From positions 1 through 64,000 of the forward strand of contig CADCKW010000005.1 in assembly GCA_902802115.1 (NCBI GenBank): a stretch of 64,000 nucleotides of DNA. Direction: 5' to 3'. Under the pieces are notes generated by a model. The model ran no database searches. It was not told the origin of the DNA and saw only the letters and a program-made list of their open reading frames with translations. This document shows positions 56,883 to 64,000 of this stretch, one piece after another. Position 1 is the stretch's first letter. Each line of letters begins with the position of its first letter. Source of the stretch: an uncultured Pseudomonadota bacterium (GTDB taxonomy: Bacteria; Pseudomonadota; Alphaproteobacteria; Rs-D84). Position numbers and translations under genes: made by a program.

Positions 56883-57032
56883 TTAATTATCGTATGATAC
56901 AACACGACCATAACTGGCGCAATTGCTTTCTTCCAATTTGTGTAATTGTGCCTTGGCGGCATCATACGAAAAATAGATTTCTGGTAATACACATCCATTA
57001 AATATAATTTTCCATGCTGAACAAGTTGCCAT
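56883..57032 (-). CDS. 49-residue small protein upstream of the glycosylase gene
   Basis: ATG at 57032 with a strong RBS (AAAGGAGTAAAAG) encodes MATCSAWKIIFNGCVLPEIY and continues to TAA at 56883. It has three Cys and the helix YDAAKAQLHKLEES. The same RBS type precedes the next gene 53 nt on, so it is likely part of the operon. Unknown function; too short for family assignment. Confidence 0.6.
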   Translation of the reverse strand: MATCSAWKIIFNGCVLPEIYFSYDAAKAQLHKLEESNCASYGRVVSYDN

Positions 57033-57277
57033 CTTTTACTCCTTTGGTTTATTTGTTCTTCATAAAGCAATATAAACACACAGCTGGACAAAAATGGTCC
57101 ATTTTTTGTGAAAAGCATATTTTTATTTTGGAAGTTTGAATTTCGTGGTCGTGCTTATCTCGCAGTTTGCGAACCATTGATTACAATGATTTGATTGCCG
57201 TCGGACAAGATATTGAAAATTTTAAAGATAAAAACGCACCAATACCGTTATGAATCCAAAATCATATTTGTACTATA

Positions 57278-57471
57278 TTAACGTTTCTTGGATATTGCTT
57301 CTGTGATTGCAATTAGTGCATCAAATTCTTTTAATTTGTTACCTGTTTCAACAGCTTGTTCCAGTTGCAATATTTTTGCATTTAGTTGTTTTACACCAGG
57401 GGCATTTTTTTACTTGGGTCAAATAAATCTAAAAATTCATCGTCAATTTGTGCTTGAACACCGCTACACAT
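57278..57471 (-). pseudogene. small gene with a frameshift in an A7 run
   Basis: ATG 57471 follows AAAAAAGGAG and a good promoter. The first frame stops after 26 residues (57391). One extra A in the run of seven (57405-57411) would restore a ~65-residue protein: MCSGVQAQIDDEFLDLFDPS, then a coiled-coil part with LNAKILQLEQAVETGNKL, ending KKR at 57278. It is either a true pseudogene, programmed slippage or a sequencing error in the homopolymer. Confidence 0.55.
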
Positions 57472-57500
57472 ATAAAACTCCTTTTTTATTATGTTTCTTG

Positions 57501-57528
57501 AGTATAGTAAAAAATATTTTTTTGTCAA
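57501..57528 (-). promoter_or_regulatory. promoter heading the FtsK-like island operon
   Basis: On the minus strand consensus TTGACA (57528-57523), 16-bp spacer, TATACT (57506-57501), 29 nt ahead of ATG 57471. Confidence 0.7.
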
Positions 57529-57591
57529 GTATTTTGCCAAACAATTCAAATGCTTCGTTTCAGACTTTCATTAAAGAAACCATAAAAATTT

Positions 57592-57634
57592 GTCGTTTGA
57601 ATCCGTGAGTCCCAAACACAAAATTAAAACCGCC
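57592..57634. repeat. 43-bp direct repeat, tRNA-3'-end-like, copy 1
   Basis: It contains GTTTGAATCCGTGAGTCCCA, like the T-arm and 3' end of a tRNA, and runs into a terminator stem. A nearly identical copy lies at 58376-58418 near tRNA-Pro, where GTTCGAATCC is kept. Confidence 0.6.
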
Positions 57635-57652
57635 TTTAATGGCGGTTTTAAT
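57626..57652. terminator. terminator behind the phosphorylase-like gene
   Basis: AAAACCGCC/GGCGGTTTT stem with a six-base loop; T-rich on the right, A-rich on the left. It abuts the stop codon at 57653. Confidence 0.8.
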
Positions 57653-58168
57653 TTACTTACCATCACCAATCAAATCAAACAATATTGAATTGGCTTTTAA
57701 CCACGCCTTTTTAATATCAACCTGTTTATATTCATGATAATTCAGGTTATCAGACACCACCTTGACCGACCTGATCTTTGGGAAAAATGTTGCCAATGTA
57801 TAAAGTTCCATATCAAATACCCCAGTATGCTTTGTACTTTCCACAAAATTGAGTGCAGAATAACATTTTATCTTTGATTCTTTATCCAATTTAATCGTTG
57901 GTTCTTTGACTGTATGCGATGCACCCTCACGCGCGACCGAACCAACCGTCACAACAGTTCCAATCGGGAATTCATTTGAACCGACATATCCAACATTGAA
58001 AAATTTATCATTTTTATTAAATTCACCATTTAACAACAATTTTGACAAAGTTTTTATTGTTGCGGTTTCGCCCCACCCCAACAGAATAATTTTAACATTA
58101 TCCTGTAAAGATTTTGGGATTTTAATATTATCTGCCTCTTGTTTATCGGCAATCAAAATATAATTCAT
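57653..58168 (-). CDS. nucleoside phosphorylase-like protein, short
   Basis: A 171-residue protein; ATG 58168 follows AGGAG. FNVGYVGSNEFPIGTVVTVG and, further on, FDMELYTLATFF with VVSDNLN resemble the substrate and catalytic (D-M-E, SDN) segments of the purine nucleoside phosphorylase / MTA-SAH nucleosidase fold. Length is below the usual ~230 residues and the early phosphate/ribose loops are reduced. It may be a specialised or decaying copy. It sits in the tRNA-Pro island. Confidence 0.6.
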   Translation of the reverse strand: MNYILIADKQEADNIKIPKSLQDNVKIILLGWGETATIKTLSKLLLNGEFNKNDKFFNVGYVGSNEFPIGTVVTVGSVAREGASHTVKEPTIKLDKESKIKCYSALNFVESTKHTGVFDMELYTLATFFPKIRSVKVVSDNLNYHEYKQVDIKKAWLKANSILFDLIGDGK

Positions 58169-58211
58169 GATATTTCTCCTGATTATGCACAATTATACCA
58201 ATTTATAAAAT

Positions 58212-58242
58212 AAAACACCACCAAAAATGGTGGTGGTTTTAT
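58212..58242. terminator. terminator between tRNA-Pro and the phosphorylase-like gene
   Basis: CACCACC/GGTGGTG stem with AAAAAT loop and T/A runs on both sides; on the minus strand it could end the tRNA-Pro transcript. Confidence 0.7.
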
Positions 58243-58246
58243 TAAA

Positions 58247-58418
58247 TCTGGTCGGGGCGACTATGAGTAAATGAGCCTAGTGATAACGACGGCGAATTGT
58301 CACGAATGCCCCGCAGTCGTGACACACCCTGTGTGACACGACGAGGGAAACGTTCGAACCATGGCAAATTCATTTGCCGTTCGAATCCGTGAGTCCCAAA
58401 CACAAAATTAAAACCGCC
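58247..58418. repeat. tRNA-Pro end remnants and hairpin-rich stretch
   Basis: TGGTCGGGGCGA (58247-58258) copies the CCA-bearing end of tRNA-Pro (58443-58454). GTCACGA/TCGTGAC and GTCGTG-ACACA/TGTGT-GACACGAC hairpins follow at 58292-58352, then GGCAAAT/ATTTGCC (58363-58378). Copy 2 of the 43-bp repeat is at 58376-58418. No gene. This looks like scar tissue of integration events. Confidence 0.5.
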
Positions 58419-58442
58419 GCATTTGCGACGGTTTGAATTTCG

Positions 58443-58519
58443 TGGTCGGGGCGAAAGGATTCGAACCTTCGACACCTTGGTCCCAAACCAAGTACTCTAC
58501 CAGACTGAGCTACGCCCCG
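58443..58519 (-). tRNA. tRNA-Pro (anticodon TGG)
   Basis: Reading the minus strand: acceptor CGGGGCG (58519-58513) pairs with CGCCCCG, discriminator A and encoded CCA (58445-58443). The anticodon arm is CTTGG-TTTGGGA-CCAAG with anticodon TGG. The T-arm has GGTTCGAATCC. All arms pair. Its 3' end is duplicated in fragments to the left, so it seems to be an integration site. Confidence 0.95.
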
Positions 58520-58620
58520 AAACGACACACAGTATAACATCTTTTTTAATGATTGCAAGTTTAATTCTAAAAAAATATCTTGTATAAATCATACTTTTTA
58601 TTTTAAAATAATAATCAGGA

Positions 58621-59598
58621 ATGAAAGGGTTTTTCAAAATTTTATTTGCTGTTATATTATGCGCACCAACGGTTGCCGATGCGCGTGCGGTTGTATCACG
58701 CGCGGCACGTGCGACAAACACACCAACATCGGGATATACATATAATTATATGTACCCGTATTTGAACAACCAAATGCGCACAACTTTAAACCCCGGCAAC
58801 GCAAATGCCCAAAGTACCAGTCCAATCAATGTCGTTGTAAAAACAACCCCTTTACCCGACAATAATTCAACCCGTCGTGTTATCGCGCGCAGTGGTCGTG
58901 CCGCAACAACCCCACGACAAAATTCAACATACACACAAAATCCGGTCATTCGCAGTATGCCAAACATGCCGGCCATACCAACAAATTTAAACAACAACAC
59001 CAATCGACGTGTATCACCACGCGGTTCAATTGCACGCGCGACACGCACAGACCCCAACACCGCAAATACTGGCACAATAAATTATTCGACATCAAATTCG
59101 AATTTTGTATCTGCAAATCGCTGTATGGCGGATTACACAGAATGTATGAATTCGTATTGTGTGCGTGCCGACACCGAATACAACCGTTGTTTTTGTTCAT
59201 CTAAATTATCCCAAATTGAATCGACATACCAACCGCAAATAGATTCTTTGATAAAACAGATTTTACGTGCGAAACAAACTGGCGATTGGACAGATGCCGA
59301 AATGGCTGAATATTGGAACGACATGATTGGGCAATATGTCGGTGAAAACACTTGGACGAAATTGGACGATGCATTAAATATTGATTGGCCCAGTGCCACA
59401 GATCGCATGGACGGTCAAAACGCATATTTAACCGGACATCAATATTGTGTGCAACATTTGCGCAATTGCGCCTATGCGGTTCCAAATATGCGTGATGTAT
59501 ATCGTTCTGAAATTGCGCGCGATTGTGCAGCATACGAAAAATCGTTGGATAAATTAAAGACCGCACTGGAAACGGCATTAAACACATATAACAATTAA
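58621..59598 (+). CDS. secreted Cys-rich protein, family member C
   Basis: A 325-residue protein with signal peptide MKGFFKILFAVILCAPTVADA. Residues 22-160 are basic Arg/Thr/Asn/Pro-rich low complexity, with RAVVSRAARATNT and RRVIARSGRAATT repeats. The family motif is C168-x6-C175-x4-C180-x9-C190-x-C192, spaced exactly as in the proteins at 10664 and 16099. A helical domain with four more Cys follows. It is the smallest of the three and may show the minimal unit. A TAAAAT box ends 11 nt before the start. No known family. Confidence 0.8.
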   Translation: MKGFFKILFAVILCAPTVADARAVVSRAARATNTPTSGYTYNYMYPYLNNQMRTTLNPGNANAQSTSPINVVVKTTPLPDNNSTRRVIARSGRAATTPRQNSTYTQNPVIRSMPNMPAIPTNLNNNTNRRVSPRGSIARATRTDPNTANTGTINYSTSNSNFVSANRCMADYTECMNSYCVRADTEYNRCFCSSKLSQIESTYQPQIDSLIKQILRAKQTGDWTDAEMAEYWNDMIGQYVGENTWTKLDDALNIDWPSATDRMDGQNAYLTGHQYCVQHLRNCAYAVPNMRDVYRSEIARDCAAYEKSLDKLKTALETALNTYNN

Positions 59599-59650
59599 AA
59601 AAATTCATCAACAAAAAATTCATATAATATATTGAACATTCGGCATTTTT

Positions 59651-59796
59651 TATTGCCTAAACCGGTCGAAAAAAACCTAGGTTAAAAATCAACCATTTTT
59701 TTCAAAAAAATGAAAATTCACTTTTTTTGTAAAAACAATGCGTTATTCAAAATCGCAATCTGCCAGACGTGGTGTCGCCAAAAACCTAGGTTTTTT
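59651..59796. mobile_element. inverted-end element, copy 2, right end truncated
   Basis: The left end and core match the element at 41821. Over the last ~84 nt of core the two copies differ at only two positions. The right inverted repeat stops after CCTAGGTTTTTT, where GTATAATC begins. This places a TATAAT (59798-59803) at the break, 6 nt ahead of an ATG (59810) with a 20-codon frame. Confidence 0.75.
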
Positions 59797-59933
59797 GTAT
59801 AATCAAAATATGGCAAAAAGGTGCGGATTTCCGCCAGTTTATAAAATCGAGAGAGTTGAAAATTTTGACTGAAAAACGGCAATTTTTACGAATCGCAAGA
59901 AAATTTATGTGCAACATTGGTTGCACAGAGTGG

Positions 59934-59998
59934 CAATTCCGCCCCTGTGGGGAGGGGGACCGCGGAGCCGTTTTGGCGAGCGGTGGAGGGGGTGTTGT
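59934..59998 (+). repeat. GC-rich stem-loop repeat, copy with ACCGC...GCGGT hairpin
   Basis: ATTCCGCCCC...GGGGAGGGGG frame with inner ACCGC(GGAGCC...GGCGA)GCGGT and GGAGGGGGT end, as at 9832 and 13043. A perfect GTGCAAC/GTTGCAC hairpin (59909-59926) lies just to its left. The 59599-60092 stretch is otherwise filled by the element at 59651 and the repeat at 60020. Confidence 0.75.
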
Positions 59999-60019
59999 AA
60001 AAAGCATCAAATCAATGCC

Positions 60020-60076
60020 AAACCTGGATCCACGTTCGTCGCGTTGCGACTCACTTTCGACTTTGCTCAGGATGAC
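60020..60076 (+). repeat. second dispersed-repeat type (CTGGATCC...GGATGACATG)
   Basis: CTGGATCCACGTTCGTCGCG, then TTGCGACTCACTTTCGACTTT and a GGATGACATG end. The pattern looks like dispersed repeats that read as LDPRSSRC...LSTLLRMT in many genomes. It sits just ahead of the 60093 start. Only one copy was seen in this window, so the repeat status rests on general familiarity. Confidence 0.4.
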
Positions 60077-60092
60077 ATGCCCGGGAAATGCG

Positions 60093-61373
60093 GTGAAAAC
60101 ATTTTTCTCATCTTTATTAATCGTATTCGCGACATTGTTTGCCGCCCCCGCATATGCCGATGACGCGTGTAAAAATTTGTTTGATGTATCTAGTGTTCCT
60201 GTGACATATTGGAATATTGATGGTAATACTATAACAAACGCGATAGGAACGGGGCGTACAACAGTGTCATTGCATATACAAATACAAGAATCTTCGGGTG
60301 TGCGTGTTGTGTCGGATACTCAAGCGATAGCTGGTAAACGCTCTTTAAGATTTACACTAGGTAATGATGCGACAAAAATATATATTAAATTTAATGGTAA
60401 AGATGCAGATTTGATATTAAAACCATGGACAGATATTACTGATACAAAATTTGAAGCGGGAGAAACCTATGTCATGTCTTATGATGTTTTATCTGCGGAC
60501 GCAAGTGTCGTTGGTGGTTTTCAAATAAAAAATGTTCAAATTGAACAAGGTTCCACAGCAACCAGTTATGTTCCATACAACCCGCTGTGTGCGACATGTG
60601 ACGGGACGATTGTGAATTACACAACCGTCACAGAAAATAAGGTGCCGGCGGGTGTGCAAAACGGCACGCCGTCGCCAGATAACCCAATCGAACCGGTATT
60701 TTACAAACAAGGCGATATGGTGTTGCGCAAGGTTGGTAATTATGCCGACAGTTATGACGCAACCACTGGGAAAATTACCCGCAGAGTTGGTATGAAAGTG
60801 TTAGACGGAACAGAAACATTTTGGTCTATTCCTGCTTCTAACCAAAGGTCTATTCCTAAATCTGCCATAGGGTATCCAGCCAGTGGTGTTAACGCTTTAA
60901 TTTGCTCGCATTATCCTGTTGGTTCTTCAACAATCCAAAATACATACTATATTGGTGGTTCGTATATTAACTTTATTGTTGGTGAAACATATACTACAAT
61001 GGATGCATGGAAAAACTATTTGGCGCAACAATATGCCGCCGGCACACCGGTCACAGTGTATTATCCTTTGGAGACGGAAACCACAGAAGACATTGGAACA
61101 ACATATTGCGCACCGAATATAAAAATTGCGACGACGGCATATAATGCGGCGCGATTTAACCCGGTGAAAACAGATTTAAATAGCGCGGTGGCGACCATAC
61201 GTGAAATCGTCACAAAAACGATAAATCAAACCGCCGCAATCGCCAGTTTGCAAGCGGACAAGCAGACCCGCCCGGAAGATGCTTGTCCCGCCGGCTGTTT
61301 ATTGGTTGAAACCGAAGAAAACGGTGTTATTGTTCCGCACTGGTTCCCGATTATAGAGGCACCAACAGATTAA
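60093..61373 (+). CDS. secreted phage-tail-like protein sharing a C-terminal module with the 13887 protein
   Basis: A ~426-residue protein. The start is taken as GTG 60093 because it begins a signal peptide (KTFFSSLLIVFATLFAAPAYA) and everything upstream is repeat DNA; ATG 60072 is an alternative. Residues 30-165 form a beta-rich domain ending IEQGSTATSYVPYN, typical of phage tail or surface proteins. PSPDNPIEP and AAGTPVTVYYPL are likewise found in gut phage tail proteins. The last ~80 residues (IKIATTAYNAARF to PHWFPIIE) repeat the module at residues 207-286 of the 13887 protein. Confidence 0.7.
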   Translation: MKTFFSSLLIVFATLFAAPAYADDACKNLFDVSSVPVTYWNIDGNTITNAIGTGRTTVSLHIQIQESSGVRVVSDTQAIAGKRSLRFTLGNDATKIYIKFNGKDADLILKPWTDITDTKFEAGETYVMSYDVLSADASVVGGFQIKNVQIEQGSTATSYVPYNPLCATCDGTIVNYTTVTENKVPAGVQNGTPSPDNPIEPVFYKQGDMVLRKVGNYADSYDATTGKITRRVGMKVLDGTETFWSIPASNQRSIPKSAIGYPASGVNALICSHYPVGSSTIQNTYYIGGSYINFIVGETYTTMDAWKNYLAQQYAAGTPVTVYYPLETETTEDIGTTYCAPNIKIATTAYNAARFNPVKTDLNSAVATIREIVTKTINQTAAIASLQADKQTRPEDACPAGCLLVETEENGVIVPHWFPIIEAPTD

Positions 61374-61375
61374 GG

Positions 61376-61561
61376 TTAATTTTCTTCGCATATTTTATTA
61401 TGTCGATAAATATTACGCGCCAAATCATCACTTATGATATCCCAATCTGTTGCGCGCCCGAAAATAATATCACAATGACAATTTGCCCTATTCTGCAATT
61501 GTGTATTTTGCGCGCAAGACGCGACGCACATCGCGCATATTGGTATGATAAACTTCCGCAT
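61376..61561 (-). CDS. small lipoprotein overlapping the 61488 gene, o-spanin-like (Rz1-like)
   Basis: A 61-residue protein with a lipobox VASC (Cys16), so the mature lipoprotein has ~46 residues. Its first 74 nt overlap the 3' end of the 61488 gene in another frame. This is the arrangement of phage Rz/Rz1 pairs, where Rz1 is an outer-membrane lipoprotein. Unlike most Rz1 proteins it is not Pro-rich, and it has extra Cys. Confidence 0.55.
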   Translation of the reverse strand: MRKFIIPICAMCVASCAQNTQLQNRANCHCDIIFGRATDWDIISDDLARNIYRHNKICEEN

Positions 61562-61715
61562 TTATTTTTTCCCTTTGTTTTGTTTGTTGTTGTAAAAATT
61601 CATTGTTTTTGACCGCCGTTTCCAGTTTGCATTTTTCGACACCAATACCGCGTCCATATATAAAAGCCCCAAAAATCAAACCACAAATTGCCAATATCAA
61701 ATATTTTTTTATCAT
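61488..61715 (-). CDS. small membrane coiled-coil protein, i-spanin-like (Rz-like)
   Basis: A 75-residue protein; ATG 61715 follows AAGGGTGGTAAT. An N-terminal helix (residues 4-20) is followed by a charged, probably coiled-coil domain (ETAVKNNEFLQQQTKQREKI), as expected of an i-spanin. It is shorter than lambda Rz (153). It lies behind the rho terminator, so it probably has its own transcription. No holin or endolysin is adjacent. Confidence 0.55.
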   Translation of the reverse strand: MIKKYLILAICGLIFGAFIYGRGIGVEKCKLETAVKNNEFLQQQTKQREKINAEVYHTNMRDVRRVLRAKYTIAE

Positions 61716-61732
61716 ATTACCACCCTTATCGA

Positions 61733-61758
61733 TAAAAAAATGCGCCCAAATGGGCGCA
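61733..61758 (-). terminator. terminator of rho
   Basis: On the minus strand TGCGCCC-ATTT-GGGCGCA followed by a run of T, 24 nt behind the rho stop. Confidence 0.85.
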
Positions 61759-61781
61759 AATGAAAACACCGCAGATTTTTT

Positions 61782-63050
61782 TTATTGATTCATTGAATTA
61801 AAAAAGTCTGCATTTGTTTTGGTTAATCTTAATTTATCCAAAACGAATTCCATAGCCTCGGCCACGCCCATAGGATTGATAACGCGGCGCAAAACATATG
61901 TTTTAGACAAAGTTTCTTTATCCACCAACAAATCATCTTTGCGTGTGCCAGATTTTGTAATATCAATTGCCGGATAAATACGTTTATCAGATAATTTTCT
62001 ATCCAAAATAATTTCGCTGTTGCCAGTTCCTTTGAATTCTTCGAAAATAACTTCGTCCATTTTGGAACCTGTATCAATCAAAGCCGTTGCAATAATGGTC
62101 AGCGACCCGCCACCTTCGATATTACGTGCGGCACCAAAGAATCTTTTTGGACGTTGCAAAGCGTATGCATCGACACCACCGGTTAAAACCTTGCCTGATG
62201 ATGGCACACATGTATTATATGCACGACCCAAACGGGTAATAGAATCCAACAAAATGACAACATCTTGACCTGATTCCACCAAACGTTTTGCCTTTTCGAT
62301 AACCATTTCTGCGACCTGGATATGACGTGCCGCCGGTTCATCGAAAGTGCTGGATATAACCTCGCCTTTGACACTGCGTTGCATATCAGTCACTTCTTCG
62401 GGACGTTCATCAATCAGCAACACAATCAATTTTACATCAGGATAATTTGTCGCGATTGAGTGAGCAATATTTTGCAACATAATTGTTTTACCGGTTCGTG
62501 GTGGTGCAACAATCAACGAACGTTGGCCTTTACCAGTCGGTGAAATTAAATCAATAACACGTGCGGTTAAATTACGTCCTTTGTCTGTATCGTCTGGGAC
62601 CTCCATACGCAATAATTCATCAGGATACAATGGTGTCATATCGTCAAAAGAAATACGATGACGCAACTTTTCAGGGTTATCACCATTAACCTTTTCAATG
62701 GTTTCCAACGCAAAATAACGTTCTGATTCATTTTGTGGCGCCTGGATACGACCCTCGACATAATCGCCAGTTTTCAATCCATACTTTTTAATTAAATTTG
62801 GTGACACATATAAATCATCAGGCCCCGCCAAATAATTACTTTCTGGCGCGCGCAAGAACCCAAATCCATCAGGCAACCGTTCCAACACACCATCGCCGAT
62901 AAGAACGACATCTGCGTCCAACGCATAGACACGCATAACGGCGAACCTCAACTGTTGAACATTTAATTGTGAAGGATTTTCAATCCCCATATCTTCCGCC
63001 ATTTTCAACAACTGTTGCGGCGTTTTAGCCTTTAATTCATTGATATTCAT
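61782..63050 (-). CDS. rho: transcription termination factor Rho
   Basis: A 422-residue hexameric RNA helicase. ATG 63050 follows AAGGGA and starts [22 protein letters not shown], the usual N-terminus; the upstream extension has no RBS. The RNA-binding OB domain includes [14 protein letters not shown] and [14 protein letters not shown]. Walker A is APPRTGKT, Walker [16 protein letters not shown], and the R-loop [31 protein letters not shown] (shown in pieces) is standard. Single gene. Confidence 0.98.
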   Translation of the reverse strand: MNINELKAKTPQQLLKMAEDMGIENPSQLNVQQLRFAVMRVYALDADVVLIGDGVLERLPDGFGFLRAPESNYLAGPDDLYVSPNLIKKYGLKTGDYVEGRIQAPQNESERYFALETIEKVNGDNPEKLRHRISFDDMTPLYPDELLRMEVPDDTDKGRNLTARVIDLISPTGKGQRSLIVAPPRTGKTIMLQNIAHSIATNYPDVKLIVLLIDERPEEVTDMQRSVKGEVISSTFDEPAARHIQVAEMVIEKAKRLVESGQDVVILLDSITRLGRAYNTCVPSSGKVLTGGVDAYALQRPKRFFGAARNIEGGGSLTIIATALIDTGSKMDEVIFEEFKGTGNSEIILDRKLSDKRIYPAIDITKSGTRKDDLLVDKETLSKTYVLRRVINPMGVAEAMEFVLDKLRLTKTNADFFNSMNQ

Positions 63051-63145
63051 AAAATTATCCCTTAAAAAATTTTGAAGATTATATCGATGCAGAGAACCCA
63101 CACCGCTTTTAGATACCACCATTATAATACAAACAGATTAAAATG

Positions 63146-64000
63146 TCAAGAATCATCGAACCAGAACTTATCTTTGATAAACCTGGACGCTTTTCCGCCG
63201 AATTCGCGACCGACGGTTGATTGGATTTTTCGTTTTAACCGCCAGCAATTTGCCCATTTCATCCACCCATGATACGCGGCCAATTGCCCCACAGATTTTG
63301 CAGAAAAATCATGATAACGGGCGATATTCAATACAGAATTTTTAATACGTTTTGCGGCAGATTTTCGCAACAAAATAAAACCGTTAAAATGTCGATAGCC
63401 GATAAAATCGAATCCGCGCGACACCGGATAAACGGAACTGCGTGAAAAATCCAGCATCAGTTCATTTTGGACAAAATGCAAAATTTTTTTACGCACGCGC
63501 CACAAATCGCGTTTATTATTACCGAACAAACAGAAATCGTCGCAATATCGAATATAATCGCGCCAGCACAATTTTTCTTTGACGAAATGGTCTAATTCGT
63601 TCAAGAACACATTTCCAAACCATTGTGAAGTCAGGTTTCCAATTGGGACATTTTTTTCACCCCCGCAAGAATCGATAATATTGTCCAGCAATCGCAGAAT
63701 ACGCCGGTCTGCAATTTTTCGTCGCAACACGCGTTTCATCACATCGTGTCGAATACTGGGGTAAAATTTACGAATATCGCATTGTAAAACATATTTATTT
63801 CGCCGCACGAAATCCATTGCGCGTTGTGATGCGGAATGCAGTCCGCGTCCAGGGATACACGCGAACGAATCGCGCACAAAAGTTTTTAACCAAATAGGCC
63901 CCAACACATTGACCAGCGCATGATGCAAAATATGATCAGGATACAGTGGCAACACATAAATATTGCGTTCTTTGGGTTCATATATAGTTTTAATAACATA
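63146..64000 (-). CDS. reverse transcriptase of diversity-generating-retroelement type, 5'-truncated by window
   Basis: The frame is open to the window edge; upstream codons still match RT motif 1 (EPKERNIYVLPLYPDHI), so the true start is outside. Motifs: QCDIRKFYPSI (first catalytic Asp), VPIGNLTSQWFGN (the IGxxxSQ form typical of DGR RTs), YIRYCDDFCLFG (YxDD box) and GFDFIGYRHFNGFILLRKS. The C-terminal KSVGQLAAYHGWMKWANCWRL fits the thumb of DGR RTs. There is no maturase or endonuclease domain. DGR RTs copy a template repeat with A-to-N errors into a target gene. Neither accessory gene nor template repeat is visible in the window. Confidence 0.85.
   Translation of the reverse strand, partial: YVIKTIYEPKERNIYVLPLYPDHILHHALVNVLGPIWLKTFVRDSFACIPGRGLHSASQRAMDFVRRNKYVLQCDIRKFYPSIRHDVMKRVLRRKIADRRILRLLDNIIDSCGGEKNVPIGNLTSQWFGNVFLNELDHFVKEKLCWRDYIRYCDDFCLFGNNKRDLWRVRKKILHFVQNELMLDFSRSSVYPVSRGFDFIGYRHFNGFILLRKSAAKRIKNSVLNIARYHDFSAKSVGQLAAYHGWMKWANCWRLKRKIQSTVGREFGGKASRFIKDKFWFDDS

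Noticed and set aside
56822-57118. 98-codon minus-strand frame
   Set aside because: It overlaps, in another frame, the 49-residue gene at 56883-57032, which has a strong RBS.
58305-58418. Second intact tRNA next to tRNA-Pro
   Set aside because: A GTTCGAATCC T-arm-like stretch is present, but no matching acceptor or anticodon arm was found.
59856-60092. N-terminal extension of the 60093 protein
   Set aside because: It is encoded by two dispersed repeats and precedes a clean signal peptide; a start inside or after the repeats is more likely.

Overview
The window is AT-rich DNA from a bacterium that looks like a host-associated, fermentative member of the Alphaproteobacteria. The clade call rests on a GapR/DUF2312 protein, a CarD-type regulator, and several adjacent VirB6/TrbL-like membrane proteins as seen in Rickettsiales. 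Pyruvate phosphate dikinase, pyruvate kinase and a one-chain pyruvate:ferredoxin oxidoreductase in the same 64 kb point to anaerobic, PPi-linked glycolysis, as in gut alphaproteobacteria. This placement is inference from gene content.

Layout. 1-2.4 kb: 3' part of an rRNA operon (23S, 5S, terminator); the 23S lacks the stretch that should carry the sarcin-ricin loop. 2.4-10.5 kb: small membrane and secreted proteins, a VIT/CCC1-like transporter, ppdK and an ABC exporter. 10.6-18.4 kb: two large secreted Cys-rich proteins of one family around rplU-rpmA and a LamG-like secreted protein. 18.4-21.2 kb: dnaQ and uvrD. 21.2-28.4 kb: five consecutive VirB6/TrbL-like genes, one fused to a degenerate Obg-like GTPase domain. 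28.5-42 kb: mostly housekeeping genes (HAD phosphatase, rmuC-def-fmt-truA, comEC, gapR, pyk, dacA, recR-rsmA, a Kef-type antiporter). 42-54 kb: M23 peptidase, prmC, tilS-ftsH-MBL hydrolase, LOG protein, carD, nifJ-bamE. 53-55 kb: a GH108-like secreted muramidase and a peroxiredoxin. 55-58.5 kb: an accessory island at tRNA-Pro with an overlapping operon (HhH glycosylase-like, membrane protein, minimal FtsK motor), a frameshifted small gene and a truncated phosphorylase. 58.6-61.8 kb: a third Cys-rich family member, a phage-tail-like secreted protein and an overlapping pair resembling phage spanins. 61.8-64 kb: rho and the 3' part of a reverse transcriptase of diversity-generating-retroelement type, cut by the window edge.

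Signals beyond genes. Two copies of a ~150-167 bp element with long inverted ends; a family of GC-rich stem-loop repeats, some read into coding sequence; many genes whose start codon lies only 6-12 nt behind a TATAAT-like box with no Shine-Dalgarno, suggesting leaderless mRNAs; one divergent pair sharing a palindromic ATTATAAT; several promoters with a TTGCAA -35 box.

How the parts fit: the housekeeping genes supply ribosome, cell-wall, repair and pyruvate metabolism functions. The accessory layer mixes envelope or secretion proteins (VirB6-like set, Cys-rich family) with phage- or element-derived parts (tail-like proteins, muramidase, spanins, retroelement, tRNA-Pro island).
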